NCBI GenBank assembly: GCA_023421795.1
Contig: JAEZSO010000002.1
Location: 1,054,001 to 1,118,000 of the forward strand
Origin: Cyanobacteria bacterium OH_PDB_230
GTDB lineage: Bacteria > Cyanobacteriota > Vampirovibrionia > Gastranaerophilales > Gastranaerophilaceae
DNA: 64,000 nucleotides
Reading direction: 5' to 3'
Shown here: positions 1-8,066 of the stretch, in pieces
Layout: every line of letters starts with the position of its first letter
How positions within the stretch are numbered: position 1 is the first letter of the stretch
Program-made: the position numbers and the translations under genes
Notes under the pieces: generated by a model
The model's input: the letters and a program-made list of their open reading frames with translations, nothing else
Told to the model about the DNA's origin: nothing
Database searches by the model: none

Positions 1-726
1 AGGGTTTTTGTCTGGGTTTTCCCTTCCTAATTTTCTGCCTTGTTCATTTATTTCCAAATCATGAATACTATGCTCAAAAGCATCTTTAATACTCTGCCCT
101 TTAAACAAAATCTCTTTAGGAAAATCTCCTAGTTCCCTAATGTAACCAAGAATAGTTGCAACCTGTTCACCGACTTTACCTAATTGAGTAGCTTCGCAAT
201 TTGCTTTAGTATGAAAATATTCTGCTGATCCATCTAAATAATATCCAAGTTCATGACTTACAGCTTTTAAATCCTCCAGATTTGAATGAAAGATTTGAAT
301 GGTTGCAATTGTTTGTTCTATTGCATCAATTAATTCTGTCACGGAATTTTCTATTAATTGATATAATTCACTTGCTAATTCTTCAATAGTCGGGTTTGAA
401 TAATTTGAAATATAATCTAAATAGTCTTCGAGTATATTTTGAGATTCTTCTGTTTCATCAATTAAACTTTCTGTATCACCACAAGCTTCTTCACATTCAT
501 CTAACCACTCTTGAATTTGTTCAATGCAATCACAAGGCTCTTCGTTTTCATCATTTTCAACAACTTCTATATAGCACTGACAATTTGGATGTGGATGATC
601 AGGAATATTGCCATCATATTCGTATTCGTTTCCATCTAAACCTTGACAGGCATCACAAGCATTTGAACTTGCGTGCCAAATATATTTATTGTAGCTTACG
701 CCACCTTTTAAAACTGTATCGTTCAT
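1..726 (-). CDS. MuF/gp7-motif protein with serum amyloid A-like C-terminus (partial)
   Basis: The reading frame starts at ATG 726-724 and is open without a stop through the window edge (242 residues seen). Residues 17-51 carry a Trp followed by CDAC, LDG and HPHPNCQC, the Cys/His pattern that closes SPP1 gp7/MuF phage head-morphogenesis domains. A Glu/Asp-rich helical linker follows (about 52-150). Residues about 157-242 resemble serum amyloid A: GSAEYFHTKANCEA matches the SAA core GSDKYFHARGNYDA in spacing, and INEQGRKLGRENP matches its ANEWGRSGKDP. SAA-like domains occur in some bacterial toxin-like proteins, and MuF proteins with C-terminal effectors are a known phage-borne toxin class; assignment to that class is inference. 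The ATG directly abuts the TAA of the upstream gene, so the two are probably translationally coupled. The end of the protein lies outside the window. Confidence 0.7.
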   Translation of the reverse strand, partial: MNDTVLKGGVSYNKYIWHASSNACDACQGLDGNEYEYDGNIPDHPHPNCQCYIEVVENDENEEPCDCIEQIQEWLDECEEACGDTESLIDETEESQNILEDYLDYISNYSNPTIEELASELYQLIENSVTELIDAIEQTIATIQIFHSNLEDLKAVSHELGYYLDGSAEYFHTKANCEATQLGKVGEQVATILGYIRELGDFPKEILFKGQSIKDAFEHSIHDLEINEQGRKLGRENPDKNP

Positions 727-1425
727 TTACATTTTCCTTTCTATATTTGCACAAAGTCCATCCATTAATTTTTCGGTATCAATAGAAAAATTATTTTTTG
801 TGTCAAAAATTACGTTATTCTGAATTCCTTTTTTAATATATTTTTTAATTACTCTCGGTGTATAATTTTTACATACATCACAAAGACAAGCTTGGGTTTT
901 ATTTCCATAAATTCCATCTTGAAGAAGAATATTTTTAGTTTCAATTGGCGACTGTTTTCTATTTTTGTTTAAAAGACTTAAGCCTCTTTGTAAATCTTTA
1001 ACGGCTTGCGCTTCTCCAACAAGGGCTATATGCGGTTGTAAAAATGAAATAATTTCTTTAATATTTGAATTAATATCAATATTTTCAGATTGGTGTTTTA
1101 AGCTATATTTGTTTAAAGTTTGATTAACAAAATCTTTGAGCCTGCTGAGTTCTTTTTCGGCTTCTGTTTGCATATTGTATTGCAATAAAGTTCCGTATCG
1201 ATACACAAGTGTTTTTAAATTTTTATTATTATTAAATATTTTTAAAACAGCACTTTTTGAATACATTGGCAAATCAATGATCGCTTGATAATTTTCTACA
1301 ATATATGTATCGAGGGAATTTATATCACCAGCTAAAGATTTTAGTGATTGATTATTGCCTAAAACTTTATTTGCCTTTTGTAAGATTTGTATAAATAATT
1401 CTCGGATATTTCTTGAATTTACCAT
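727..1425 (-). CDS. Peptidoglycan-binding-domain-like protein next to MuF-motif gene
   Basis: A 232-residue protein, mostly helical and Lys/Asn-rich, without a signal peptide or membrane segment. Near residues 165-195, VKDLQRGLSLLN followed by LLQDGIYGNKTQACLCDVC resembles the peptidoglycan-binding fold common in phage lysins (LQxxL...DGxxGxxT). The rest is not recognised. The start has an AGGAAA ribosome-binding site, and the stop TAA touches the ATG of the next gene. The shared operon with a MuF-motif protein suggests a phage-derived or effector-delivery module; the role itself is unknown. Confidence 0.6.
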   Translation of the reverse strand: MVNSRNIRELFIQILQKANKVLGNNQSLKSLAGDINSLDTYIVENYQAIIDLPMYSKSAVLKIFNNNKNLKTLVYRYGTLLQYNMQTEAEKELSRLKDFVNQTLNKYSLKHQSENIDINSNIKEIISFLQPHIALVGEAQAVKDLQRGLSLLNKNRKQSPIETKNILLQDGIYGNKTQACLCDVCKNYTPRVIKKYIKKGIQNNVIFDTKNNFSIDTEKLMDGLCANIERKM

Positions 1426-1511
1426 TATTTTCCTTTCTGTATAAAACTATTGCGTATTTTTAAACTAGCGTTGAATAATATCAATTATACTGTCCGCTTC
1501 GAATATTTGTC

Positions 1512-1546
1512 AACACACGTTGAATATACACGTTATGTGTTAAAAT
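1512..1546 (+). promoter_or_regulatory. Candidate promoter/operator of the HTH regulator gene
   Basis: The divergent intergenic region contains ACACGTT twice (1515-1521 and 1528-1534, 13 bp apart) inside an inverted repeat AACACA (1512-1517) / TGTGTT (1536-1541). A weak -35 TTGAAT (1520-1525) and -10 TAAAAT (1541-1546) with a short 15-bp spacer overlap it. This would suit autoregulation by the adjacent HTH protein, but the promoter elements are poor. Confidence 0.3.
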
Positions 1547-1563
1547 TATTGAAGGAGAAACTT

Positions 1564-1959
1564 ATGGATAAAAAAACTCAGCTTAAAAAATTCGGAATAA
1601 CAATAAAACAAAGGCGCGAGGCTTTGAATTTAAGTATTAGGGAACTTGCAAGAATTTCCAATATTAGTGCTGCTTTGATTACAAAACTTGAAAACGGTAA
1701 AACATCTAATTTCCCAAAAGCTTTAACTATAAAACAGTTAAGTGATGCTCTGAGATTTGATAATGAACTTTTTTTCATTGCTGATATATTATTTGAGCCT
1801 AAATATTTAGCTAAAAAAGAACCAAGAAAAACTTTTGAAGAAGAACTTAGAGAGCTTTTAGCAACTCGAACTGAATTGAATAGTGAAAATATATCTCAAA
1901 TTATTTATTTTGCAAAAGGTTTAGAAAAACTACAAAAGATAAATAAAATATCAGAATAG
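1564..1959 (+). CDS. HTH XRE-family transcriptional regulator
   Basis: A 131-residue protein with a Cro/C1-type helix-turn-helix at about residues 8-65: IKQRREALNLSIRELARISN, then SAALITKLENGKTSNFPK, the usual recognition-helix/ExG pattern. The C-terminal half (EEELRELLATRTELNSENI...) is helical and probably for dimerisation. The start is set at ATG 1564 because AAGGAG lies six bases upstream; an in-frame codon at 1450 would add 38 unconserved-looking residues and swallow the promoter region. It is transcribed away from the MuF-motif operon and is the last gene before the tRNA fragment. A regulator at the end of an integrated element is common; control of the neighbouring divergent genes is an inference. 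Confidence 0.85.
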   Translation: MDKKTQLKKFGITIKQRREALNLSIRELARISNISAALITKLENGKTSNFPKALTIKQLSDALRFDNELFFIADILFEPKYLAKKEPRKTFEEELRELLATRTELNSENISQIIYFAKGLEKLQKINKISE

Positions 1960-2058
1960 CCTATGTATTTTATTGACAAACTATTTTGAAAACACTTGAT
2001 ATTCTTGCGTTTTAGAGCAATACTTGACATAGGATGATAAAATGGAGGAACTCTCTCT

Positions 2059-2082
2059 AGGGTTCGAATCCCTCCTTCTCCG
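2059..2082 (+). other. tRNA-Ser 3' fragment, probable attachment site of an integrated element
   Basis: The bases from AGGG through TTCGAAT, CCCT and CTTCTCCG form the 3' half of a T-arm, the 3' acceptor strand and the discriminator base of a tRNA-Ser-like gene. T-loop positions are 2063-2069 and the acceptor strand is 2075-2081. The matching 5' acceptor GGAGAAG, the D arm and the anticodon arm are absent upstream, and T-stem pairing breaks at 2058. Such orphan 3' ends are left at the far end of elements that integrate into a tRNA gene. With the tRNA on the plus strand the element would lie to the left, and the tRNA's own terminator is retained to the right. The spurious minus-strand reading frame across it contains GEGGIRTLE, a peptide typical of false genes over tRNA 3' ends. 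Confidence 0.65.
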
Positions 2083-2090
2083 ATTTTAAG

Positions 2091-2118
2091 TCCATCATTC
2101 AGAGAGTGGTGGATTTTT
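2091..2118 (+). terminator. Rho-independent terminator after the tRNA fragment
   Basis: TCCATCAT (2091-2098) pairs with GTGGTGGA (2106-2113), with two G-U pairs, followed by TTTTT. It lies 8 bases after the discriminator base, where the original tRNA gene would terminate, supporting the view that the right flank is the ancestral chromosome. Confidence 0.6.
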
Positions 2119-2203
2119 AATGCGGAAAATTTTGCACGCAAAGCGATCAGTAATGGGAAACATAAAATGAAATCCCTCTTTTTAAATTAGATAATATTTA
2201 TCT

Positions 2204-2578
2204 TTATTCTGTTTCTAATTTTTCGATTATCTGTGTTATTTTGTTCAACAATAAAAGACTTCCATTTTCGTCAATGGTATATTTTCCGCCATCGAGATAT
2301 TTTGTTCTAGCTTCTTCAAAGACCTCGCTAAATGTACCTTCCGGGAAGTTTTTTGAACCCCATGAAGTTAGCTCTTTACCGCTTCCATCTCTGTTTATAT
2401 AATAGTCGGCTTTAGCATCACACCAGCCTTTTTTATCAGAGTGTAATACAAGACTTTTATCAAACGAACTATAGGAAGCTTCGCACATAATCTTCTCTTC
2501 AGGCATTTCTTTAAAAGAAATACTTAAGTTGTTTGATTTAGGGATGTTGATAATTTTATCATTTTTTTTGATATCCAT
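2204..2578 (-). CDS. Unknown small protein paired with the giant toxin-like gene
   Basis: A 124-residue soluble, mildly acidic protein with no signal peptide or membrane segment and two Cys residues. I do not recognise the family. It starts 12 bases after the stop of the 1629-residue gene, behind AAGGA, so the two are co-transcribed. A small gene directly downstream of a toxin-like gene is the classic place for an immunity protein or chaperone; that is inference from position only. Confidence 0.7.
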   Translation of the reverse strand: MDIKKNDKIINIPKSNNLSISFKEMPEEKIMCEASYSSFDKSLVLHSDKKGWCDAKADYYINRDGSGKELTSWGSKNFPEGTFSEVFEEARTKYLDGGKYTIDENGSLLLLNKITQIIEKLETE

Positions 2579-2590
2579 ATTTTTTCCTTT

Positions 2591-5500
2591 TTACTTAGCA
2601 TCATTGAGATTTAATAATTTTGCGATATAAGATATTGTGTTAGGGAAGTATCGAGTCAAAATTTGAGCTCTTGTACTTACTTCTTCTCTGTCGTGCCCAT
2701 ATGTCGTTAAAAGAGTTCTTGTTTCTGCAAGTACTTCGCTTAATCCGGGTCCGGCAGAACCACCTGTTTGAGAGAAGTATCTCACATAGTCTTGATTATC
2801 TTTTGTTGTTAAATCATTGAATTTATAAATTTCTTCGTTGTATATGTCTATCAATTTAGGGTCTGAACTAATTGTAAACATTGAATTTGTTGAATTATTA
2901 TGATCTTCCGCATGTCCTAATTCATGGGCAATAATCCCAACATTATCTCCAGACATTAAGATTCCATAGTCAAAGTTGAAACAAGACTTCATATCATTGC
3001 AACTTGACCATTTATTTACATATTTGTCCATATCTACAATCAAATCGGCGGGCAAGTTTTTACAAGTTTCCCAACTGTTTGAATTTTGTATTTTTGAATC
3101 CATATCAATGGTTCTTACGCTCGTACCATCATTAAGGGTAATTGTTCTATTGGTATCATTAAAGTATGCAATATATTTCTTTCCATTAACGACTGTTGTG
3201 GTGGTGTTGGCATTTCTTACGAAAGATCTATTCATTTCTAAAATTTTATTTCCGTTTTCATCAGTAATTTTATAGCTATAATCGGTTTTTTGCGTTTGGC
3301 TTTGCGCATCTTTGTATTGTGTATAGCTTCTTTGGGTTTTATTACCGTCTGAATTAAACGACTCTTGATACGTAATACTTCCATCGGCGTTTTGAATGAC
3401 TGAAGATATAGGGGTTCCGCCTTCAAGGTTACCATTTTTTATGGCGCTGATTACATCAATATTTTCATCATAGTTTTTTAAATCATAGACTGTTGACTCG
3501 TAAGCTCCCGGTAATAGTGCTGACTTTTTAGTATATAGTACTTGGGCAGGTTCATTCGTTTTTGCATCGTTAATAATCTGAATTTGAGACTCCATAGACG
3601 ATGTATTTTTAACAGTACTATAGGACCTATCAGCTCCTTTATTCCAGCTGCTTGTTGCTTCACCTTTTTTACTTTCTTGCCTTGCGTATTTGATAGTTCC
3701 ATCGTTTTTAATTGTGGCTGTTAGTTTTATTTCAACTTTATTAGTTGTGTTTATTGTTCTTGATATATGGTATTCTGTCCCCGCATTATTTTGCAGAGTG
3801 GTTTCGGTAAGAGTCAAAGTGCCTTTTGGTGTATTTTTAAAGCCTGAAAGAGCTTGGTTAATGTTAGCAATAGTTTGAGAATCGTAATATAAACAGTTTT
3901 CTGCACTAACATAATCTAAACCTTTAGACATAAAATCAAGTATTGTATTTTGATCACTTTGATTTAAGTTTGAAGAAAGAAAACTTTCCATTAAAAAGCT
4001 ATCTTTGAAACCATATTTTGCTAGTTTTACATATTCCTTTTGTTTTACTTGATCTGTAAGTTCCGATATTTTTCTTGCTTCATAAGACTCTATGCCTTCT
4101 TTTAACAAATCAGAAAACATAGTAAATTGTTCATCCTCAAGTCCTAGAGCACTTGTTATTTCATAAGAAGATAACTGATTCTCTCTACCTTCGATAAAAA
4201 TTAACTTGTTGGCTTTTTCCCAATTTTCTTCTTTGAGATTTATCAAGTTTTGAATATCATAATCGCTAAAATCATCTCTTTTATCAATTATTTGATTAAA
4301 TTTATTCCATTCTTCTCCTTCAAGCATTGAAAATTTAGCAACACTTGATGCACTCATATCTGACTTATTCTGAAGTAGATTTTTAGCCTTTACCCACTGA
4401 TCATTGTTTAATTCAGCAAGTTCTTTCATTTCAGAAACTGAGAATTGTGATTTTAATAAATTTCTTGATTGAAGATTGGCCCATGTTTCGTCATTTGCCG
4501 AAAGCAACCCGAAAGAGTCCATAAAGTCTATAGATTCATTTTGAGAACGGACATATTGTAATTTTGCAATCTGTGATTCATCCAAAGACATTACTGCCAT
4601 GATACCTGTAGAGTCAGTGGATTCAAAACCGAGAGTCTTTAATAATTTTGATGAATCTATAAGTTGCTCTGCCGTGCAATTAAAGTTATTGATTAAATCA
4701 AATAAAATCGGCATATATCCATCTTTCTTAAATGATGCCAATAATCCTGCATCGCTTAGAGCTTTATAGTCAAAATTATTTAAAGCATCTGACCAATTTT
4801 GTATAAGATAAAGCGAAGATTGAGTATCAGTATATTTATCAAGTATTCCGTTTTTATAAAGATTTTTTAATCCTTCATAAGAAATATTTTCTTGTGGTTG
4901 CCATCCAGATAGAATATCTTTTATTGAACTATAATCACTAGCTGGAGGCATAATATCCGAAAGTTCTTCCCAAGGAAAGTTTTGGGCTAATTTTTCAGGT
5001 GTATTAAATAATTCATTTTTGCTTGCTTTGCAATAATATTCAACCATTCTTGGAACATCTTCTTCATCTACGGCTTTTTTAAAATATTTTTGCATTGATT
5101 GTTCTCTGTTTGCAGGAATGCTGGCGCTGCCGAAAGAAACATTGGCTGCATTGTTTGATGATGCTGAAATGTTCGCAGTGTTTGTTATTTCATTAGAGCC
5201 TGCTATTGAAGCATTCGCATTTATTGATAGCGCAGCATTACCGGCATTACCTAATACCCCGGCTACTGAAGATGATGCCATCGTTGGATTTATATTTGCT
5301 GTGGACAAATTATTTCCTATAGTATTAGGGTTAAGAGCGGCAACATCAAACCCTTGATTGTGAAGCTTAAATAAATTTGCTTCTGTTAAAGCAAGATTCA
5401 TATTCATCGTTTTTGGAGTGTTGCTGGCTGGCACTAATGCTTGAGAGCTGCTTGATAATTTGTTTAAGTCTACGTATTCATTTTGAGGATTTTGAGTTAA

Positions 5501-7480
5501 TTCAACAAATAATTTTGATACATTTGTAGCATTAAAATTACCGTTCCATTCATAGAATGATAGGTTTCCTGTTTTTGCCTCAACTGTATACTGGCTGCCA
5601 TTTTGCATAAATGTTTGCGATTGAGTTGGTGAATAATTCATTCTTACGGTTCTTACGGCTAAGTTTTGAACCTTGGTTGTGTCTGCGCTCAAAGCTGTTT
5701 CTTGATTTGTGGTTGCCAAGCTGCTTCCTGCTTTTTGAGATAACATTTTTTGCATGTCTGCTGCATTAATGTCTGAAGCAATAATGTTTCCGTTTTTGTC
5801 ATAGTAGTTTTTGATCTTTAATCCGTTTTCTAATGTTTCATTTTTTACAGAAGCTGTTCCTTCGGGTTTTGGAGCGCCTGCTGCCAAGTTAACAGATTCA
5901 AAGGCAATACCGGCAATAGATCCGACTGCTGCGCCCATTTGTGCGCCCTCCAATGAAGCATTCAGCCAACCTTCAAATGATATTTCTTTTCCTTCTGAAT
6001 TAAGCAAATAATTAGTACCATTCCCAACAGCTCCACCAGCAGCACCAGCAGCAAGACCAGTTGCGCCGCCAGAGGCTAGTCTGCCTAAGATTTGGGTTCC
6101 GGCTGTTTCTCCTGATGTTAAGAAAGGACGAACAACTGAACTTGTTGCTCCACCTACAGCTCCAGATGCAGCACCTGAAACGGCTCCTGTGATTGTGGCT
6201 TTAGTCAGTTGGCCAAATGAGAAGTTGTTGGTTCCAACGGTTTGAGCAAAATAGTTACCTCCATTGTAGATACCACCATATGTTGCTCCTGTTGCAGATC
6301 CTGCTATTACTGTTTTAGCGGTGGTACTTAATGCGGTTTTTCCTAAGCTTTTTGCAACCGAACTGCCAACTCCGCCAGATACAGGAATTAACGCACCTTC
6401 AATTGCTCCTGATGCAAAATCTCTTGCACCTTGCTCAAGACTGTATCCATTTGCACTTGTAATTCCATCACTACCTTTGATTGCAACCATTGTAACTCCG
6501 CCAACCCCTGCTGCAAATCCAGCAGTCAACGCAATAGCGCCTAATGAGGCTCCTCCGGTGAATGGAGCTGCTGCTACGGCTGCTACTACAACAAGAGCTG
6601 TTCCGATACCTGCGACAATTTCCTTGCCGGTTGCTTGAGTCTGCTCATAATCCATTATCGATTCTGCAGCTTTGGAATTGGCCACTTTAGAAACTCCTTG
6701 GAATAGAGTATCTAAGCTTTCTATTGAAAGATCCTCACCGGTTATTGATTTATATTGTTGGGCGAAATCTGGAGAATCTGGATCAAGCGATGAAATAAGC
6801 TTTTGATATTCAGCGATTTGTGCTCTTGATTTTTTTTCGCTTGTTCCGATACCAAGACCATTGTTGCACCAACTTATTGTTTTACCCAGCCAACCTTGAT
6901 CTTTGACGGATTTGTCTAAGGTGCCACTTAAAGTTGAAGCTTGTGCTTGAAGAGCTGATACAATAGCTTTTTTATCATTTGTAGATAAATTATTATTTAA
7001 TTCTTGTGATTTTTTGATTTGTGCGATTTTATCTTGAGTTAAATCCGTTCCCATTATTAATTTATATGCGCTTGATAGCGTAGAAGGATCCTTAATAGCT
7101 TGTGCTAAAACCTCTTTTTTCTTCTCTAGCTTTTCAGTATCACTGTCTTTCCAGCCATCTCCGGTGATTGCATTTCCTAAGGAAGAGAAAAAGCCGCCAA
7201 TTTTACCAACAACTCCTTCACTTGATTTTTTTGCATCATATTCAGATTGTAATGCTTGTATTTGTGCTTCGAGTTCTTTGATTAATTCATTGTCTGTATT
7301 TTCGTCTAGTACGCTGGATGATTGAACTTCTAAGCCTTCATTTCCGGTGCTTACTATTCCTTTGTTCATTATAGAAGAGGAATTGGTATCTTGTTGATTG
7401 GATGTAGAAGCAGAAGAAGTCGACAAACTATTATTTGTCTCTATAAGGTAGTTATAATCATTCGGATTAATTAAAACCAT
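2591..7480 (-). CDS. Giant toxin-like protein with lethal-factor-like zinc metalloprotease C-terminus
   Basis: 1629 residues. The Ser/Asn-rich N-terminus has no Sec signal. Residues about 60-280 are helical; about 283-560 is a Gly/Ala-rich hydrophobic stretch (ALVVVAAVAAAPFTGGA and repeated GAxxGAxxG) as in pore or translocation regions of polymorphic toxins. About 795-1195 is a helical repeat region and about 1210-1475 is beta-rich. The last 150 residues are a zincin: HELGHAED with His1519, Glu1520 and His1523, then KLIDIYNEE, SEVLAE (1581-1586; a Glu here is the likely third ligand) and HDREEV. This order matches the catalytic domain of anthrax lethal factor (HEFGHAVDD...KKFIDIFKEE...EFFAEAF...DHAERL). 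Family membership (M34/ATLF-like) is my reading; substrate and export route are unknown. Confidence 0.75.
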   Translation of the reverse strand: MVLINPNDYNYLIETNNSLSTSSASTSNQQDTNSSSIMNKGIVSTGNEGLEVQSSSVLDENTDNELIKELEAQIQALQSEYDAKKSSEGVVGKIGGFFSSLGNAITGDGWKDSDTEKLEKKKEVLAQAIKDPSTLSSAYKLIMGTDLTQDKIAQIKKSQELNNNLSTNDKKAIVSALQAQASTLSGTLDKSVKDQGWLGKTISWCNNGLGIGTSEKKSRAQIAEYQKLISSLDPDSPDFAQQYKSITGEDLSIESLDTLFQGVSKVANSKAAESIMDYEQTQATGKEIVAGIGTALVVVAAVAAAPFTGGASLGAIALTAGFAAGVGGVTMVAIKGSDGITSANGYSLEQGARDFASGAIEGALIPVSGGVGSSVAKSLGKTALSTTAKTVIAGSATGATYGGIYNGGNYFAQTVGTNNFSFGQLTKATITGAVSGAASGAVGGATSSVVRPFLTSGETAGTQILGRLASGGATGLAAGAAGGAVGNGTNYLLNSEGKEISFEGWLNASLEGAQMGAAVGSIAGIAFESVNLAAGAPKPEGTASVKNETLENGLKIKNYYDKNGNIIASDINAADMQKMLSQKAGSSLATTNQETALSADTTKVQNLAVRTVRMNYSPTQSQTFMQNGSQYTVEAKTGNLSFYEWNGNFNATNVSKLFVELTQNPQNEYVDLNKLSSSSQALVPASNTPKTMNMNLALTEANLFKLHNQGFDVAALNPNTIGNNLSTANINPTMASSSVAGVLGNAGNAALSINANASIAGSNEITNTANISASSNNAANVSFGSASIPANREQSMQKYFKKAVDEEDVPRMVEYYCKASKNELFNTPEKLAQNFPWEELSDIMPPASDYSSIKDILSGWQPQENISYEGLKNLYKNGILDKYTDTQSSLYLIQNWSDALNNFDYKALSDAGLLASFKKDGYMPILFDLINNFNCTAEQLIDSSKLLKTLGFESTDSTGIMAVMSLDESQIAKLQYVRSQNESIDFMDSFGLLSANDETWANLQSRNLLKSQFSVSEMKELAELNNDQWVKAKNLLQNKSDMSASSVAKFSMLEGEEWNKFNQIIDKRDDFSDYDIQNLINLKEENWEKANKLIFIEGRENQLSSYEITSALGLEDEQFTMFSDLLKEGIESYEARKISELTDQVKQKEYVKLAKYGFKDSFLMESFLSSNLNQSDQNTILDFMSKGLDYVSAENCLYYDSQTIANINQALSGFKNTPKGTLTLTETTLQNNAGTEYHISRTINTTNKVEIKLTATIKNDGTIKYARQESKKGEATSSWNKGADRSYSTVKNTSSMESQIQIINDAKTNEPAQVLYTKKSALLPGAYESTVYDLKNYDENIDVISAIKNGNLEGGTPISSVIQNADGSITYQESFNSDGNKTQRSYTQYKDAQSQTQKTDYSYKITDENGNKILEMNRSFVRNANTTTTVVNGKKYIAYFNDTNRTITLNDGTSVRTIDMDSKIQNSNSWETCKNLPADLIVDMDKYVNKWSSCNDMKSCFNFDYGILMSGDNVGIIAHELGHAEDHNNSTNSMFTISSDPKLIDIYNEEIYKFNDLTTKDNQDYVRYFSQTGGSAGPGLSEVLAETRTLLTTYGHDREEVSTRAQILTRYFPNTISYIAKLLNLNDAK

Positions 7481-7568
7481 TAACCTTCATCCATTTTGCA
7501 AATTTATATATCAGATATCGGATAATTTTTGTTAATTAATTAATAAAATGAATAAAATTTGAATAACT

Positions 7569-7597
7569 TTTACATAAGTTTACATTTGTGCTATAGT
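7569..7597 (+). promoter_or_regulatory. Sigma-70-type promoter of the helix-hairpin-helix gene
   Basis: -35 TTTACA (7569-7574) and -10 TATAGT (7592-7597) with a 17-bp spacer, placing transcription start about 30 bases before the ATG at 7634. Confidence 0.5.
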
Positions 7598-7633
7598 TTA
7601 GTTACTTTAAATCAATGATATAGGTAATTTTTC

Positions 7634-8005
7634 ATGTTATCAGTTGTTATTGCGGTTTATACAGTTATCTTGTTTTATGCTTTTTATTTTTGGGGTTTGG
7701 GCATAGGAATTAGTTTTCTTATACTTGGTGTGATTATAATTGCATTAACTCCGGTTTTTCAAAAAATTCAGGCAAATAATGCCGCATATATTATTAAAAA
7801 TAATTCTAAGAAAAATTTCATAAACGTAAATAAAGCCCCATGGCAAATTTTGGCCCAGCTCCCTTTTATAAAGCAAGTTGAAGCAAAAAGAGTGGTATAT
7901 ATCAGAAACCATTATGGAAAATATCTATCTATCGAAGATTTTTTAACAAAAATGAATATCCCGGATGAACACAAAGATGAGATCTCTCAATATATTTGCA
8001 TTTAG
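7634..8005 (+). CDS. Membrane-anchored helix-hairpin-helix protein (ComEA-like)
   Basis: 123 residues. Residues 1-42 form one long or two short hydrophobic membrane segments (FYAFYFWGLGIGISFLILGV). Residues about 60-120 are a helix-hairpin-helix unit: FINVNKAPWQILAQLPFI, then AKRVVYIRNHYGKYLSIEDF, matching the ComEA-type pattern INxNxAxxxxLxxLPGIGxxxAxxIxxYR. The usual GIG hairpin is replaced by FIK. ComEA binds incoming DNA at the membrane during transformation, but this protein has no other competence gene beside it and other HhH membrane proteins exist. It is monocistronic, divergent from the giant toxin-like gene. Confidence 0.75.
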   Translation: MLSVVIAVYTVILFYAFYFWGLGIGISFLILGVIIIALTPVFQKIQANNAAYIIKNNSKKNFINVNKAPWQILAQLPFIKQVEAKRVVYIRNHYGKYLSIEDFLTKMNIPDEHKDEISQYICI

Positions 8006-8066
8006 ATGCTTTGACGCTGCGCCCTTTCAAACAAATATAAATAAAGAAATAAAACTTTCTGTATTC

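Noticed and set aside
396..785. 129-residue His/Leu-rich plus-strand frame
   Set aside because: Antisense to the MuF-motif gene; low-complexity composition and no ribosome-binding site.
1450..1563. N-terminal extension of the HTH regulator
   Set aside because: A strong AAGGAG precedes the internal ATG at 1564, and the extension covers the likely promoter.
1975..2003. TTGACA followed by TTGATA as a promoter for the tRNA fragment
   Set aside because: The -10 fits poorly and no complete RNA gene follows.
1905..2141. 78-residue minus-strand reading frame containing GEGGIRTLE
   Set aside because: It reads through the complement of a tRNA-Ser 3' end; this peptide is a known artefact of false gene calls over tRNA genes.
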